NCBI GenBank assembly: GCA_963754305.1
Contig: CAVWFR010000013.1
Location: forward strand, 39,752-103,751
Direction: 5' to 3'
Length of the DNA: 64,000 bases
Source: DATEDA01 sp963754305
GTDB taxonomy: Bacteria > Pseudomonadota > Gammaproteobacteria > Burkholderiales > SG8-39
Notes under the pieces: generated by a model
Seen by the model: the letters and a program-made list of their open reading frames with translations, nothing else
What the model was told of the DNA's origin: nothing
The model's database searches: none
Program-made: the position numbers and the translations under genes
Part shown: positions 43,917 through 52,518 of the stretch, piece after piece
Layout: every line of letters starts with the position of its first letter
Numbering within the stretch: the first letter of the stretch is position 1

Positions 43917-44210
43917 CTACGGCGTCGCCCGCCGGAAGAAAGCACGCTCGCGCGAGGCGAGCAGCGGGATGCCCTCCGCGAGGTATTTTTTGAAGTGCGC
44001 GGTCTGCTGGTGCGCCTCGAACGCTGCGTCGTCGTCGTAGACCTCGTAGAGCATGATCTTCGTCGGGTCGTCCTTGTCGACGAGCACGTCGAACTGCAGG
44101 CAACCGGGTTCGGTCGTCCGGGCGGCGGTCGCGTTCGCGTGCAGCGCGCGCATCAGGTCGTCGACCTTGTCCGCCTTGATACGGCAGTTGACTACCAGCA
44201 CGAAGCTCAT
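43917..44210 (-). CDS. Antibiotic biosynthesis monooxygenase (ABM) domain protein
   Basis: A 97-residue single ABM domain: VLVVNCRIKADKVDDLMRAL at the N-terminus, ARTTEPGCLQFDVLVDKDDP, then YEVYDDDAAFEAHQQTAHFK. This small ferredoxin-like fold dimerises; members act as cofactor-free monooxygenases, as LsrG-type isomerases or have no known activity. The ATG at 44210 has GAGGAG upstream. A REP-like region separates it from the carbamoylase gene. The role here is not evident. Confidence 0.87.
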   Translation of the reverse strand: MSFVLVVNCRIKADKVDDLMRALHANATAARTTEPGCLQFDVLVDKDDPTKIMLYEVYDDDAAFEAHQQTAHFKKYLAEGIPLLASRERAFFRRATP

Positions 44211-44240
44211 GGTTTGCGTTTCTCCTCGTTGAAGTCCGCT

Positions 44241-44305
44241 CGTCACTCCAGCGAACGCCGGAGTTCCAGGCAGGCCGTACTGGATCCCGGGGTGCGCCGG
44301 GATGT
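44241..44305. repeat. REP-like palindromic elements, copy 2
   Basis: CGTCACTCCAGCGAACGCCG then GAGTTCCAGG, and 15 bases later TGGATCCCGG then GGTGCGCCGGGAT. These are diverged halves of the common CGTCATCCCGGC...GCCGGGATCCAG extragenic palindrome, related to the one at 28807-28834. Two half-elements in opposite order form a REP doublet between two minus-strand genes. Confidence 0.65.
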
Positions 44306-44313
44306 GCCCCCGC

Positions 44314-45309
44314 TCACTCCCGCCGGTCGTTCGCGGGAGTCACCTCTGCGCCGACTCGCTCGACGATCAGCTTGTAGTGTTCCGGTCGCCGGTGCGCGGC
44401 GAAGTTGAACATCGTCTGCTTCAGATTCTGCGCCAGATCGACGTCGGCGTTGAACACGATCACCTCGTCGTCCTCGCTCGCGCTCTTCACCGCAATCTCT
44501 CCGGTGGGCGCCACGATGAGCGAATGCCCGAACATCCGGAAGCCGTCCTCGACGCCGCACTTCGCCGTCTCGACGAGCCAGGTGGCATTCTGGAACGCCA
44601 TCGACTGCGCCATGATCAGGTGGTGATGCACGCGCAGCGCCGGCGGCTCCGGATAGTGCAGGTTCTCGGTCGGCGTGTTGAAGCCGAGCGCAACGATCTC
44701 CGCGCCCTGGAGCGCGAGGACGCGGAACGCCTCCGGCCACCGCCGGTCGTTGCAAATCAGCATGCCGGTGATCGTGTCCATGAAGCGCCAGACGCGAAAA
44801 CCGAGGTCGCCGACCTCGAAGTACTTTTTCTCCAGATGCTGGAACGCGGCTTGCGGCTTGTGATCGGCGTGCCCCGGCAGATGAACTTTGCGGTACTTGC
44901 CGACGATCCGTCCGTCCGGCCCGACGAGGATCGAGGTGTTGAAGCGGCGGGTCGGGCCGCCTCCGTCAAGGGGGCTCGACGCGTTGGCAGCCCGGAGATT
45001 CGCCTGCGCCAGCTCCGCGTAGCCGAGGTAGAACCCGACGCCGTGCTCGCGTGCGAGTTCGAAGAGCGGTTGCACCGTCGGATTCGGCATCGACGGCTCG
45101 AAGAACCTGCGATCGACGTCGGCTTGATCCTCCAGCCACCAACGGGGGAAGAAAGTGGTCAAGGCGAGCTCCGGGAACACCACGAACCTCGCGCCCATTC
45201 CCACGGCGTCGCGAAACAGGGCAACGAGCCGCTTTGCGGCGCTCTCGCGGGTGTCGGACATGTTGAGTGGACCGAGCTGCGCGGCCGCGATCTTGAGGTG
45301 TCTCGCCAT
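44314..45309 (-). CDS. N-carbamoyl-D-amino-acid hydrolase
   Basis: A 331-residue carbon-nitrogen hydrolase. The catalytic triad is in place: E47 (FPELALTTFFPRW), K141 (GKYRKVHLPGH) and C186 (ICNDRRWPEA). The TTFFPRW, LGYAELAQA, FQHLEKKYFEVGDLGF and MFNFAAHRRPEHY segments match Agrobacterium D-carbamoylase closely, as remembered. The enzyme removes the carbamoyl group from N-carbamoyl-D-amino acids to give D-amino acid, CO2 and ammonia. D-hydantoinase and hydantoin racemase genes lie 0.8 and 3.3 kb away, supporting the assignment. Start at ATG 45309; the longer open frame upstream is not conserved. Confidence 0.9.
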   Translation of the reverse strand: MARHLKIAAAQLGPLNMSDTRESAAKRLVALFRDAVGMGARFVVFPELALTTFFPRWWLEDQADVDRRFFEPSMPNPTVQPLFELAREHGVGFYLGYAELAQANLRAANASSPLDGGGPTRRFNTSILVGPDGRIVGKYRKVHLPGHADHKPQAAFQHLEKKYFEVGDLGFRVWRFMDTITGMLICNDRRWPEAFRVLALQGAEIVALGFNTPTENLHYPEPPALRVHHHLIMAQSMAFQNATWLVETAKCGVEDGFRMFGHSLIVAPTGEIAVKSASEDDEVIVFNADVDLAQNLKQTMFNFAAHRRPEHYKLIVERVGAEVTPANDRRE

Positions 45310-45463
45310 GGCATTCCCTTGGTGGGGCAATCGCGAAATTGGGCACGATGGAACGGTCGTAGTGTGGGAAACCTGTCGACTTGTCTGACTACCGTCGGCG
45401 TTCGGCCTGTCTGGCAGCTCGTAATCTTCGCGTAACCCATTGATCTCGATGGTTATGCGACTC

Positions 45464-45479
45464 TGGAACGCGAATTGCT
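45464..45479 (+). promoter_or_regulatory. Sigma-54-type promoter for the PEP-CTERM gene
   Basis: TGGAACG-N4-TTGCT matches the -24/-12 consensus TGGCACG-N4-TTGCA/T at all but one position, with the GG and GC exactly 10 bases apart. It lies 46 bases before the ATG at 45525. PEP-CTERM genes in exosortase-bearing bacteria are known to be driven by RpoN with PrsK/PrsR, so the context supports the call. Confidence 0.75.
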
Positions 45480-45524
45480 CGGACAGCGTGAATTCTTTCT
45501 CGGTCTCGCCGGCCCCCTTCGTCG

Positions 45525-46124
45525 ATGCGTCGCTCACTCACTGCTCTCGCGCTGCTCGGTGTGCTGATCGTTGCCTCGCCTGCGCGCGCGGTGCCCATCG
45601 TGAACACGATCCCCGGGCAGAAGAGCGCCATCGGCGTCAACAACACCCAGTTCCTGGCGGCGGAGTTCACGCTGGACCAGGCGTTTACGCTAACGCAGAT
45701 CCAGGGGTGGATGTCCGGCACCGGTGATGCGACCCTTGTCATCCTCCAAGGCGGCACGCTTCCCGCGGGCGCTCCGCTGTTCGAGTTCGAGTTCAGCATC
45801 GCCAACGCCAACGCCAACTGGGCGGGTCTCTCGACCGTCGACGCGGGGTTGTTTCTCGATGCCGGTTCGTACTGGCTCGCGTTCGAGGGAACGAGCCTGG
45901 CAAGTGGGCTCATGCCGACGGGTGCGGAGAAACCGCTCCCGAACGAGGCCTTCTCGCTCTCCGCCGGCAACGTGTGGAAGGACCTCGGCGATTTCGGGTT
46001 CGCCGGTCTCGGGATCCGGATCTCTGGCGATCCAGCCACCACCCCAGTGCCCGAACCGGACTCGCTGCTTCTGCTCCTCGCGAGCCTCGCCGCCATCAGG
46101 CTAGTCCGGCGGCGTCCGGCCTGA
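45525..46124 (+). CDS. PEP-CTERM sorting-domain protein
   Basis: A 199-residue exported protein. A signal peptide (RRSLTALALLGVLIVASPARA) opens it and a PEP-CTERM signal closes it: VPEP at about residue 174, a hydrophobic helix SLLLLLASLAAIRLV and the basic end RRRPA. Such proteins are cut by exosortase (EpsH/XrtA) and delivered to the surface or exopolysaccharide matrix. The middle part, FTLTQIQGWMSGTGDATLVI and FLDAGSYWLAFEG, is a beta-rich domain of no known function. It lies on the opposite strand between the carbamoylase and hydantoinase genes and has a sigma-54 promoter. No exosortase gene is in the window. Confidence 0.9.
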   Translation: MRRSLTALALLGVLIVASPARAVPIVNTIPGQKSAIGVNNTQFLAAEFTLDQAFTLTQIQGWMSGTGDATLVILQGGTLPAGAPLFEFEFSIANANANWAGLSTVDAGLFLDAGSYWLAFEGTSLASGLMPTGAEKPLPNEAFSLSAGNVWKDLGDFGFAGLGIRISGDPATTPVPEPDSLLLLLASLAAIRLVRRRPA

Positions 46125-46125
46125 C

Positions 46126-47595
46126 TCATCTCCGCGGCCCCAACAAGCCGCCCAGCAAGCCCGGTCGTCCGGCCGCAGTAGCGACCGACGCGACCCGCAC
46201 CGGCTCAGGCACCCCCCGCGGGATGAACTCGCCCGAGCCGCGCGCGACCTGCAGCTCGCCGCCCTCGACCACGATCCGCCCGCGGCTCACGACCGTCGTC
46301 GGCCAGCCCTTGACGCGCATGCCCTCGTAGGGCGTGTAGCCGACGTTGTCCTTCATCATCGACGCGGTGAGCGTCACCTCGCGCTCCGGCTCCCAGATTG
46401 CGAGATCGGCGTCGGCGCCTACCGCGATCGTGCCCTTGCGCGGATGCAGCCCGTACATGCGGGCGTGATTCGTCGCGGTAAGCGCTACGAACTCGTTTAG
46501 CGTGAGCCGGTTCTTGCCGACACCCTCCGAAAACAAGAGCGGCAGCCGCACCTGCAACCCTGGAACGCCATTTGCCATCTCCTTGAACGTCGTCTGTTCG
46601 CCCTTTGGCAGCTTGCCGCTCTCGTCGAAGCGATACGGCGCGTGGTCGGAGGAGCAGACCTGGAACGTCCCGTCCTTGAGCCCGCGCCAGACCGCCGCCT
46701 GCGAAGCCTCGTCGCGCGGCGGCGGGCTGCAGCACCACTTCGCGCCCTCGAGGCCGGGCTTGTCGGCGTCGGATCCCTTCAGCAAGAGATACTGCGGGCA
46801 GGTCTCGGCGTAGACGCGCGCGCCCAGCGTCTGCGCGGCGCGGATCGTCTGCACCGCCTCGATCCCCGACACGTGCACGATCAGCACCGGCACATCGAGC
46901 AGCCGCGAGAGCTGGATCACGCGGTGCGTCGCTTCGGCTTCCGCGATCGGGTGATGGCTCGTCATGTGGAACTTCGGCGCGGTGTGCCCGCGCTCGAGCA
47001 GTCGTTTCGCGATCCACTTGATGATCTCGTGGTTCTCGGCATGCACCATCAGCAGCGCGCGGCTGCGGTCGGCCGCGACCAGCACGTCGAGCAGCTGGTC
47101 GTCGGTGATGCGCAACAGGTCGTAGGTCATGTAAACCTTGAACGACGTAATGCCGCGAGCGATCACTGCCGGCAGCTCCTCGTTCATCGCCTTCTCGTTC
47201 GGGTCGGCGATGATGAGATGGAAGCCGTAGTCGATGACCGCTTTCTCCGCCGCGCGCTTCGCGTAGTCTTCGACGACCGCCAGGATCGAGTTGCCGCGAT
47301 GCTGCGCGGCGAACGGGATGATCGTGGTCGTGCCCCCGAAGGCGGCGGCGACGGTGGCGGAGTAGAAGTCGTCGGCGCAGATCACGCCGGCCGAGGAAAG
47401 CTGCTCGACGTGGCAGTGGCTGTCGACGCCGCCGGGCAGCACGAGCCGGCCGCGGGCGTCGAGATCGCGCTCACCCGGCGCCAGCGCCGAGGCGAGCGCC
47501 GCGATGCGGCCGTCCTTAACGCCGATGTCGGTCCGGTACGTGTCCGAAGCGGTGGCAATCGTCCCGTTGCGGACGGTGAGATCGAACTCGGGCAT
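46126..47595 (-). CDS. D-hydantoinase/dihydropyrimidinase
   Basis: A 489-residue cyclic amidohydrolase. Metal ligands appear in order: GGVDSHCHVEQLSS (HxH, about residues 58-60), the carboxylated lysine in GITSFKVYMTYD (about 150), VHAENHEII (about 184), LIVHVSGIEA (about 240) and the aspartate in CSSDHAPYRF (about 316). The SHCHVEQ and TTTIIPFA forms are typical of bacterial D-hydantoinases. It opens 5-substituted hydantoins or dihydropyrimidines to N-carbamoyl amino acids. With carbamoylase and racemase nearby, D-amino-acid formation is likely. Its stop faces the PEP-CTERM gene end with one base between. The ATG at 47595 starts at the conserved MPEFDLTVRNG. Confidence 0.9.
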   Translation of the reverse strand: MPEFDLTVRNGTIATASDTYRTDIGVKDGRIAALASALAPGERDLDARGRLVLPGGVDSHCHVEQLSSAGVICADDFYSATVAAAFGGTTTIIPFAAQHRGNSILAVVEDYAKRAAEKAVIDYGFHLIIADPNEKAMNEELPAVIARGITSFKVYMTYDLLRITDDQLLDVLVAADRSRALLMVHAENHEIIKWIAKRLLERGHTAPKFHMTSHHPIAEAEATHRVIQLSRLLDVPVLIVHVSGIEAVQTIRAAQTLGARVYAETCPQYLLLKGSDADKPGLEGAKWCCSPPPRDEASQAAVWRGLKDGTFQVCSSDHAPYRFDESGKLPKGEQTTFKEMANGVPGLQVRLPLLFSEGVGKNRLTLNEFVALTATNHARMYGLHPRKGTIAVGADADLAIWEPEREVTLTASMMKDNVGYTPYEGMRVKGWPTTVVSRGRIVVEGGELQVARGSGEFIPRGVPEPVRVASVATAAGRPGLLGGLLGPRR

Positions 47596-47654
47596 CGACC
47601 GAACATAGTCCGCCGGCCTGCCGCCGGTCAAGCCGATCGGCGAGAATAGACACC

Positions 47655-48635
47655 ATGCACGCGCACCGCCTCTGCACCGCCCCGATGATGGATTGGTCGG
47701 ACCGTCACTGCCGCTACTTTTTCCGGCAGCTCGCGCCGCACGCGGTGGTCTACTCCGAGATGATCACGACCGGGGCGCTCGTGCACGGCGACGTGCCGCG
47801 CCACCTGGACTTCGATCCGGCGGAGCATCCGGTCGCGCTGCAGCTCGGCGGGAGCGATCCGGCAGAGCTGGCGGCTTGCGCACGGCTGGGTGAACGGTGG
47901 GGGTACGACGAGATCAACCTCAACTGCGGCTGCCCGTCCGAGCGCGTGCAGCGCGGCGCGTTCGGCGCCTGCCTCATGGCCGAGCCCGAACTCGTCGCCG
48001 CTTGCGTGAGGGCGATGCAGGACGCGGTGTCGATCCCGGTGACCGTCAAGCATCGGCTCGGCCTGGACCGAATCGAGGACTACGGTTTCGTCCGGCGCTT
48101 CGTGGAAACACTCGCGCGCGCCGGCTGCCGCACGTTCATCGTGCACGCACGGAATGCGGTGTTGAAAGGCCTGTCGCCGAAAGGCAACCGCGAAGTGCCG
48201 CCCCTGCGCTACGGCGATGTCCAGCGCCTGAAGGCAGAGTTCCCCGAGCTGGAGATCGTCGTCAACGGCGGCGTCTCCGCCTGGCCGCAGGTCGCGGCGC
48301 AACTCTCGCGCCTCGACGGGGTGATGCTCGGCCGCGCGGCGTATCACGACAGCTATGTGCTCGCAGAGACGGACGCGCGCCTTTTCGGCGGCACGGCGCC
48401 GACGCGCGAGGCGGTCGTGCGACACATGCATCGCTACGCGGCCGCGCAGGCGGCGCACGGCACGCCGCTCCGAGCGATCGCGCGCCACTTGCTCGGCCTC
48501 TACCAGGGGCGGCCCGGGGCGCGTTTGTGGCGGCGCATGTTGTCGGATGCGCAGGCGCTCGCCGCGAACGACCACGGGCTCCTTCTCGATGCGCTGGAGC
48601 GGGTCGAGGCGCAGGTCGAGGTGGTTGCTGCATAA
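47655..48635 (+). CDS. dusA: tRNA-dihydrouridine synthase A
   Basis: A 326-residue FMN enzyme that reduces uridine 20/20a in the D-loop of tRNA. TAPMMDWSDRHCRYFFRQLA at the N-terminus is the DusA signature; EINLNCGCPSERVQRGAFGA contains the catalytic cysteine at about residue 93. TFIVHARNAVLKGLSPKGNR and IVVNGGVSAW complete the barrel. The ending, HLLGLYQGRPGARLWRRMLS, is also typical. It diverges from the hydantoinase gene by 59 bases and ends 9 bases before the racemase gene. A housekeeping gene inside a hydantoin cluster is probably chance adjacency. Confidence 0.95.
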   Translation: MHAHRLCTAPMMDWSDRHCRYFFRQLAPHAVVYSEMITTGALVHGDVPRHLDFDPAEHPVALQLGGSDPAELAACARLGERWGYDEINLNCGCPSERVQRGAFGACLMAEPELVAACVRAMQDAVSIPVTVKHRLGLDRIEDYGFVRRFVETLARAGCRTFIVHARNAVLKGLSPKGNREVPPLRYGDVQRLKAEFPELEIVVNGGVSAWPQVAAQLSRLDGVMLGRAAYHDSYVLAETDARLFGGTAPTREAVVRHMHRYAAAQAAHGTPLRAIARHLLGLYQGRPGARLWRRMLSDAQALAANDHGLLLDALERVEAQVEVVAA

Positions 48636-48644
48636 TTCGCCGCC

Positions 48645-49316
48645 ATGCCCGGCACGATCTACGTCATCAATCCGAACTCCACCGCCGCGGTGACCGAGGG
48701 CATCGGCCGCGCCTGCGCGCCGCTGCGACTCGCCGACGGCCCCAAGATCGAGTGCCTCACGCTCGCGGAAGGCCCGCCCGGGGTGCAGACGCAACGCGAC
48801 GTCGACGGCGTGGTCGCGCCGCTCCTGCGGCTGGTCGGCGAGCTCGATCGCCGGAAGGAAAATGCGGCCGTGGCGTTCGTCATCGCGTGCTTCAGCGATC
48901 CCGGCCTGCATTCGGCGCGCGAGGTCACGCGCCGCCCGGTGCTCGGCATCATGGAGTGCGGCATCCTCACCGCGCTCACGCTCGGCCAGCGCTTCGGCGT
49001 CATCGCTATCCTCCAGGGTTCGATCCCGCGTCACCAGCGCGCAATCGGTGCGATGGGGCTCGCCGACCGGTTCGCGGGCGAGCGCGCGGTAGGGTTGAAC
49101 GTGGTCGAGCTCGCCGATGAGCCGAAGACGCTCGAGCGGATGACACGCGTCGCGAAGGAGCTGCGGGAGATCGACGGGGCAAACGCGGTCGTGATGGGCT
49201 GCGCCGGCATGGCGCAATATCGCGAGCGCGTGGAGCAGGCGGCGGGCCTCCCGGTGGTGGAGCCGACGCAAGCCGCGGTCGCGATGGCGATCGGGCGGGT
49301 CCGGCTGGGGTGGTGA
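48645..49316 (+). CDS. Aspartate/glutamate/hydantoin racemase family protein (hydantoin racemase-like)
   Basis: A 223-residue cofactor-independent racemase. The start IYVINPNSTAAVTEGIGRAC is the hallmark of hydantoin racemases. The two catalytic cysteines are C82 (FVIACFSDPGLHSAREV) and C186 (AVVMGCAGMAQY). It would invert the chiral carbon of 5-substituted hydantoins, feeding the D-hydantoinase and D-carbamoylase nearby. It is co-oriented with dusA (9-base gap) and overlaps the GNAT gene by one base. Other members of the superfamily racemise Asp/Glu or allantoin, so hydantoin is an inference from motif and neighbours. Confidence 0.86.
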   Translation: MPGTIYVINPNSTAAVTEGIGRACAPLRLADGPKIECLTLAEGPPGVQTQRDVDGVVAPLLRLVGELDRRKENAAVAFVIACFSDPGLHSAREVTRRPVLGIMECGILTALTLGQRFGVIAILQGSIPRHQRAIGAMGLADRFAGERAVGLNVVELADEPKTLERMTRVAKELREIDGANAVVMGCAGMAQYRERVEQAAGLPVVEPTQAAVAMAIGRVRLGW

Positions 49317-49846
49317 TGGACGCACCGCGCGCGATAGAGATCCGCGAGGAGCGCCCCGCCGACGCCGCGACGATCCGGCGCGTCGTCGAGGCGGCGTTCA
49401 AGGGCAAGGCTGAGGCCGAGCTCGTCGATCGATTGCGCGCCGGCGGAAGGTTCGGCATCGCGCTGCTCGCCGCAACGGGCCGCACGGTTGCCGGCTTCGC
49501 TTTGCTGACCGACGTAACGCTCGCCGGGAGCGGCCTCGAGCCGCGCGGCGCAGGGCTCGCGCCGCTCGCCGTACGGCCGACTTTCCAGAAGCGCGGCATT
49601 GGCGCCCTGCTCGTGCGCGCAGCGCTCGATCGCGCGCGCGCGGCCGGCTACGGCTTCGTCGTGCTGCTCGGCGACCCTGGCTATTACGGCCGCTTCGGCT
49701 TCCGAACCGGTGCGGTGCTCGGGCTCGCGTGCGAGTTCGACGCGCCGGAGGAAGCGTTCATGGCGATCGAGCTTTCTCCTGGTGTGCTCGCCGGCGTGAC
49801 GGGCACCGTCCGCTACCCGCCCGAGTTCGCCGAAAGCTTCGCGTGA
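49316..49846 (+). CDS. GNAT-family N-acetyltransferase (YhbS-like)
   Basis: A 176-residue acetyltransferase. The acetyl-CoA site is LAPLAVRPTFQKRGIGALLV (about residues 80-100), followed by VVLLGDPGYYGRFGFRTGAV, the YhbS-type GDPxYYxRFGF motif. Opening RPADAATIRRVVEAAFKGKA is standard. The acceptor may be a small molecule, peptide or tRNA-bound group; the sequence gives no indication. The ATG overlaps the TGA of the racemase gene, so both may be translated from one mRNA, and its own TGA overlaps the GTG of the hydrolase gene. Confidence 0.9.
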   Translation: MDAPRAIEIREERPADAATIRRVVEAAFKGKAEAELVDRLRAGGRFGIALLAATGRTVAGFALLTDVTLAGSGLEPRGAGLAPLAVRPTFQKRGIGALLVRAALDRARAAGYGFVVLLGDPGYYGRFGFRTGAVLGLACEFDAPEEAFMAIELSPGVLAGVTGTVRYPPEFAESFA

Positions 49847-50863
49847 ACTCGCGGGCCACCGCCGCTGCGGCTGCGGCGACGGCGGCGATCGCCGCTGCGC
49901 CGGCGCCTGCCATCGCGCAGGACGCGCGCCCGTGGAGCGATCGCTGCAACCCCGCGCGCGAGCATTCGCCAGAGAGCCGCCCGCTCTGGTGCTATCGCTG
50001 CACGGATGGCGACACCCTCATCTTGTTCGTTCACGGCGGCGCTTCCGACAATCTCGAGGAGTGGCAGAACACCGAAGCGCTCGGGTTCCTGGACGGACGG
50101 ATCGCGCAAAAGGCGTTCTGGATCCGCGAACCGCTCACCGGCAAGAACGACGACTGGCCGTGGCAGGTCGCGGAGGACCGGCGCTTCGACGGCGCATCGA
50201 TCGCGCTCGCCGGGTACAGGACCGGACTCTTCACCGGATTGTATGGCGTCGACGACGCGGCTGAGGAATGGTTCGCGTACCTCCGCACCCCGCATCCGGC
50301 CACCGGGCGGGCGGTGCTCGACTACCGCCGCATTCTCTTCATCGCGCACTCGGCCGGCGGTGTGGTCGGCCGCTACGTGCTCGCGAAGTACCGGGGAGCA
50401 TTCGGCGGCAAGCGGGTCGCGCTGCTCCTGATGGCCTCGGGAGGCGGCGGCACGCAGCTCTTCGACGAGCTGCCGGACGCGGCGGTCAACGTGCTGTTTC
50501 TCTATCGGCTCGGCTGGCAGCTGCGGAGCGGGTCCGAGTTTCTCGGACGGCTCGACGTCTGCTTCCAGCGCGTGCGCGACGATCGGTCGCATGGCTTCGA
50601 GCTGGCGGGGCCAGAAATCGCGGAGACGAAACGCTATGGTGCCGAAGCGTGCGACGGCGCGAGGAAGGTCGGCCTCGGGTACATCGTCGAGCCTGCCCAG
50701 GCGTCTACCACTTCCGCGAAGGCGATCCCCTCACCGGCCTGCCGAGCCTCGCGCTCGAGACGGCGGTGGACGGCAGCCCGATGTGCTTCGATCCGACGAG
50801 CAGCAGGAGCGGATGGTCGAAGCAGGACGCGAGGCATGGCGAAACCCGCTCGAGTGCCGGTAG
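49843..50863 (+). pseudogene. Exported alpha/beta hydrolase, two apparent frameshifts
   Basis: A GTG start overlaps the acetyltransferase stop. After a signal peptide (TAAIAAAPAPAIAQD) come DTLILFVHGGASDNLEEWQN and the nucleophile elbow FIAHSAGGVVGRYVLAKY with Ser at about residue 170, as in lipase-like hydrolases. The frame is protein-like to about 50700. Then the sequence continues one frame back (GVYHFREGDPLTGLPSLALE to about 50795) and then one more frame back (DEQQERMVEAGREAWRNPLE, ending TAG at 50863). Two single-base losses would explain this. Without them the first frame runs on to 51087 as low-complexity arginine-rich sequence. Intact length would be about 340 residues. Confidence 0.68.
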
Positions 50864-50931
50864 CGCCTACGGCGGCGCGGCCTGCATCCCGCGCAGGTTC
50901 GGCTGGGCGCCGTCCAGCTCCGCTAGTGCCC

Positions 50932-52350
50932 TTACAGCGACTTCAGGTACTCGACAAGGTCGCTCCTCTCTTGTTCCACCAGTCCCAACCCGAGAAACCT
51001 ATCGTAGTGGTTCACCACGTCGCGCAGCGTGGCGAAGCGACCGTCGTGGTAGAAGCCGCCTTTCTGATGGGTCCACAGCCCCTTTAGCGGCGAGGTCCGG
51101 TAGTGTTTATCGGGCCCCCGGTTCGCCTGGAAATCGTCGATCCCGATCTCCGCGGGCGTGTGCATGTTCCAGCCCGGCTCGGTGAAGAGCGGCGGCACAT
51201 GGCAGGTGCTGCAGCGCGCGTTCCCCGCGAAGATCTTTTTTCCCCTCGCAGCAGCCGCCCGGTCGAAAGAGCCCTTCGGCGGCGACGGCGCCGGAATGGC
51301 GAGCTGATAGAACTGGAGCGCTCCGAGCTTGGCGGTAATGAGGTCGGGGGTGTTCCGCACGTTCCCGAACCCCGCGCGAGCGGCAATGGGGAACTGCAGC
51401 GCGTCATTCAGGCGGGGATCGAAAAACGTGCCCCTGCCGCGCATCTCGAGATTGGCGACGAACGCATTCCAATGCGAGACACCTCCCCAGCCGGTCCAGG
51501 TGTGCAAATTCACACCCGCCAACCCGAAGGCGGGCGGGATCAGGGTCGCGGCGGATCTCCCGTCCGGCCGGAACGCCTTGCCGTCCAGCAACAGGCCGGC
51601 GTCGAACTTACCCGGTCCCCAGCTCCTCAGAACGCGCTTCACCGTGGCGACGTCTACGGTCGACCCACCGAGGCTGAGCAGGTCCGCGAACGGTTGCAGA
51701 TTGGGCGCCAGCGACGCGATCAGCCCGACGTCGAGGTCGCGGTTGGCCCACCCGTCCAGTCGATGGCCGATCCCGGACGCCAGCGAGTCATCCACCGTGG
51801 AGTGGCAAAGGGCGCACTGGATCCCGATCGATTTCAGACTTCCGCTGCTGTTGAAAAAACCTGTCAAACCCACCACGGCGTTCAGCTTGAGGAGCGCGAG
51901 CGTGGTCGCCGGATCGTCGAGGTCGACCTCATCTCTCTTCAGGGCGTGAATGAGATCTCGTGGGAGGGCCTCCACATCGACCTTGAGCCCCACCGCGAGG
52001 GCCGTCTTCGGGCTCACGCCGTTCAACTTGAGATCCGGTGTGGCGACGCCGCCGAAAGCGGTGCCTTGAATTGCCTTGTGCAATCCGAGCATATCGCCCC
52101 AGAAAGCTTCATCGCCGAAGGTGTCGAAGCGAAAGATCTGACGGCCCTCGCGGACCATCTGCCGCGAATTGCTGTTGATCGCATGGTCGAATCTCGCGAG
52201 GGATTCGCTTCCCTCGTGATCGCCTGATGAACCACTCGTGGCTTCTCCGACGCGAAACCCGGCGAGGACGACCGCGAACAGGACGCAGATCATCAGAACT
52301 TTGGCCGCCACGAATGAGGCTGCTGTGGGGAGTCGCTTGGTCGCTTTCAT
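50932..52350 (-). CDS. Di-heme cytochrome c peroxidase-like protein
   Basis: A 472-residue protein, anchored or exported by one hydrophobic N-terminal helix (VLMICVLFAVVLAGF). Two heme-binding CxxCH sites are present: C179-A-L-C-H (about 179-183) and C380-S-T-C-H (380-384). The second half, RGKKIFAGNARCSTCHVPPL then GLWTHQKGGFYHDGRFATLR and DVVNHYDRF, follows the MauG/cytochrome c peroxidase C-terminal pattern; the first half is much less conserved. It probably transfers electrons in the periplasm. The start at 52350 has GGAG 7 bases upstream; ATG codons at 52362 and 52389 are also in frame. Confidence 0.78.
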   Translation of the reverse strand: MKATKRLPTAASFVAAKVLMICVLFAVVLAGFRVGEATSGSSGDHEGSESLARFDHAINSNSRQMVREGRQIFRFDTFGDEAFWGDMLGLHKAIQGTAFGGVATPDLKLNGVSPKTALAVGLKVDVEALPRDLIHALKRDEVDLDDPATTLALLKLNAVVGLTGFFNSSGSLKSIGIQCALCHSTVDDSLASGIGHRLDGWANRDLDVGLIASLAPNLQPFADLLSLGGSTVDVATVKRVLRSWGPGKFDAGLLLDGKAFRPDGRSAATLIPPAFGLAGVNLHTWTGWGGVSHWNAFVANLEMRGRGTFFDPRLNDALQFPIAARAGFGNVRNTPDLITAKLGALQFYQLAIPAPSPPKGSFDRAAAARGKKIFAGNARCSTCHVPPLFTEPGWNMHTPAEIGIDDFQANRGPDKHYRTSPLKGLWTHQKGGFYHDGRFATLRDVVNHYDRFLGLGLVEQERSDLVEYLKSL

Positions 52351-52518
52351 TGCCTGCTCCATCGCAAGGTAGTCGGGTTGCGTCGTCAAGATGCCGCATG
52401 GGCGCGGCGTGCGGGAACGCTCGCGGGCTCGAGGTGAGCGATCAGATCGGCGCGCTCGCGCGGATCGTCGACCCGGGCAGCGACGGCGCGGCCGCGTGAA
52501 GAAACGCGGCGCCGGAGC

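Noticed and set aside
44314..45537. Longer N-terminus of the carbamoylase (76 extra codons)
   Set aside because: The extension crosses the sigma-54 promoter region and does not look conserved, while the ATG at 45309 aligns with known family starts.
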